A DNA stretch of 5,032 nucleotides from JBCBKU01 sp038521345 (GTDB lineage Bacteria; Pseudomonadota; Alphaproteobacteria; Rhodobacterales; Rhodobacteraceae): the NCBI GenBank assembly GCA_038521345.1, contig JBCBKU010000044.1, positions 1 through 5,032 on the forward strand, in the 5' to 3' direction. Under the pieces are notes generated by a model. That model was not told where the DNA came from, did no database searches, and saw only the letters and a list, made by a program, of their open reading frames with translations. Positions 4,358-5,032 of the stretch are shown piece after piece; position 1 is the first letter of the stretch, and each line of letters opens with the position of its first letter. Made by a program: the position numbers and the translations under genes.

Positions 4358-5032
4358 ATGCGGCTTCTGGCGGTTGGCGAATGCATGGCCGAACTCTCGC
4401 CAAGCGAAACAGCAGGCCATTACCGCCTCGGGTTCGCGGGCGATACGTTCAACACGGCCTGGTATGCCGCCCGGTTGTTACCCGCGGGCTCGGTCGCCTA
4501 TTTTACCCGGCTGGGCGATGATCCCGCGTCGGCGGATCTGAGGCGCTTTGCCGAGGCCGGCCAAATCGACACCCGTCATATCAGTACCGAGGTTGGCGGC
4601 ACGCTCGGGCTCTACATGATCACGCTGAAAGACGGCGAGCGGAGCTTTACCTATTGGCGCGGACAATCGGCGGCACGACACCTCGCCGATGATCCGGCCG
4701 CGCTTGCAGCCGCCATGGCCGAGGCGGAGATCGTGTATGTCTCAGGGATCACCATGGCCATTCTCGCCCCCGCCGCCCGGGACGCGCTCCTTGGCGAACT
4801 CGAGACGGCGCGTGCGGCAGGCCGGACCATCGCCTTCGATCCCAATCTCAGACCGCGGCTCTGGTCCAATCCGGACGACATGCGGGCCGAGGTGATGCGG
4901 ACCGCCGCGCTTTGCCATCTGGCTTTGCCCTCGTTCGAGGACGAGGCGGAGTGGTTTGGAGATGCGGATCCGGTGGCAACGGCCGCGCGCTACCGCGCGG
5001 CGGGGGCCGAAGCGGTGATCGTGAAGAACGGG
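4358..5032 (+). CDS. kdgK: 2-keto-3-deoxygluconate kinase, PfkB family, 3' end outside window
   Basis: The first 225 codons are present and the frame is still open at the window edge. Family members run to about 300-310 aa, so roughly the last quarter is missing, including the PfkB signature with the catalytic Asp and the ATP site. The visible part is typical: MRLLAVGECMAEL at the N-terminus, AGDTFNTAWYAARL (27-40) for the substrate-side Gly-Asp and Asn, and RLGDD (51-55). Tyr86 in GLYMI, Tyr99 and Arg101 in FTYWRGQSAA, and Arg165 in FDPNLRPRLW correspond to residues that contact 2-keto-3-deoxygluconate (KDG) in characterised KDG kinases. That makes KDG more likely than fructose or ribose. 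The reaction is ATP-dependent conversion of KDG to KDG-6-phosphate, the step before the Entner-Doudoroff aldolase in uronate and alginate breakdown, in the cytoplasm. The ATG has a weak GGGGG 10 nt upstream. No partner genes are visible on the left. Confidence 0.93.
   Translation, partial: MRLLAVGECMAELSPSETAGHYRLGFAGDTFNTAWYAARLLPAGSVAYFTRLGDDPASADLRRFAEAGQIDTRHISTEVGGTLGLYMITLKDGERSFTYWRGQSAARHLADDPAALAAAMAEAEIVYVSGITMAILAPAARDALLGELETARAAGRTIAFDPNLRPRLWSNPDDMRAEVMRTAALCHLALPSFEDEAEWFGDADPVATAARYRAAGAEAVIVKNG

Overview
The window looks like chromosomal DNA of a GC-rich alphaproteobacterium, most likely Rhodobacteraceae (Roseobacter group). The pointers are a GapR/DUF2312 nucleoid protein, a family largely confined to Alphaproteobacteria, the GC-rich third codon positions in every credible gene, and several small proteins of a type common in that family. 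The assignment is inference from protein character; no rRNA or marker gene is present.

Layout from left to right. A 76-residue orphan protein (116-346, +) converges on a 71-residue two-helix membrane protein (377-592, -). A 165-bp divergent gap separates the latter from the GapR-family gene (758-1051, +). GapR converges, with only 6 bp between stop codons, on a 292-residue protein (1058-1936, -) that resembles a sulfotransferase but has degraded cofactor motifs. A tRNA-Thr(TGT) with encoded CCA follows (2058-2133, +). Next come two exported proteins on the minus strand: a spondin-domain protein (2294-2836) and a cysteine-nucleophile dienelactone hydrolase of the YghX type with a twin-arginine-like signal (3011-3925). 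A 432-bp gene-free stretch (3926-4357) leads into the first 225 codons of a PfkB-type 2-keto-3-deoxygluconate kinase (4358 to the window end, +).

The genes do not form an evident operon or a shared pathway. Strand changes are frequent, and only the hydrolase and spondin genes are co-oriented neighbours, separated by 174 bp with a strong hairpin between them. There is no integrase, transposase, phage gene, CRISPR array, toxin-antitoxin pair or recognisable defence cassette, and no duplicated tRNA end that would mark an integrated element. I see no convincing new multi-gene system. The points most worth a second look are the degenerate sulfotransferase-like protein, the KR-type export signal on the hydrolase, the inverted repeat in front of the kinase, and the choice of start codons for several genes.
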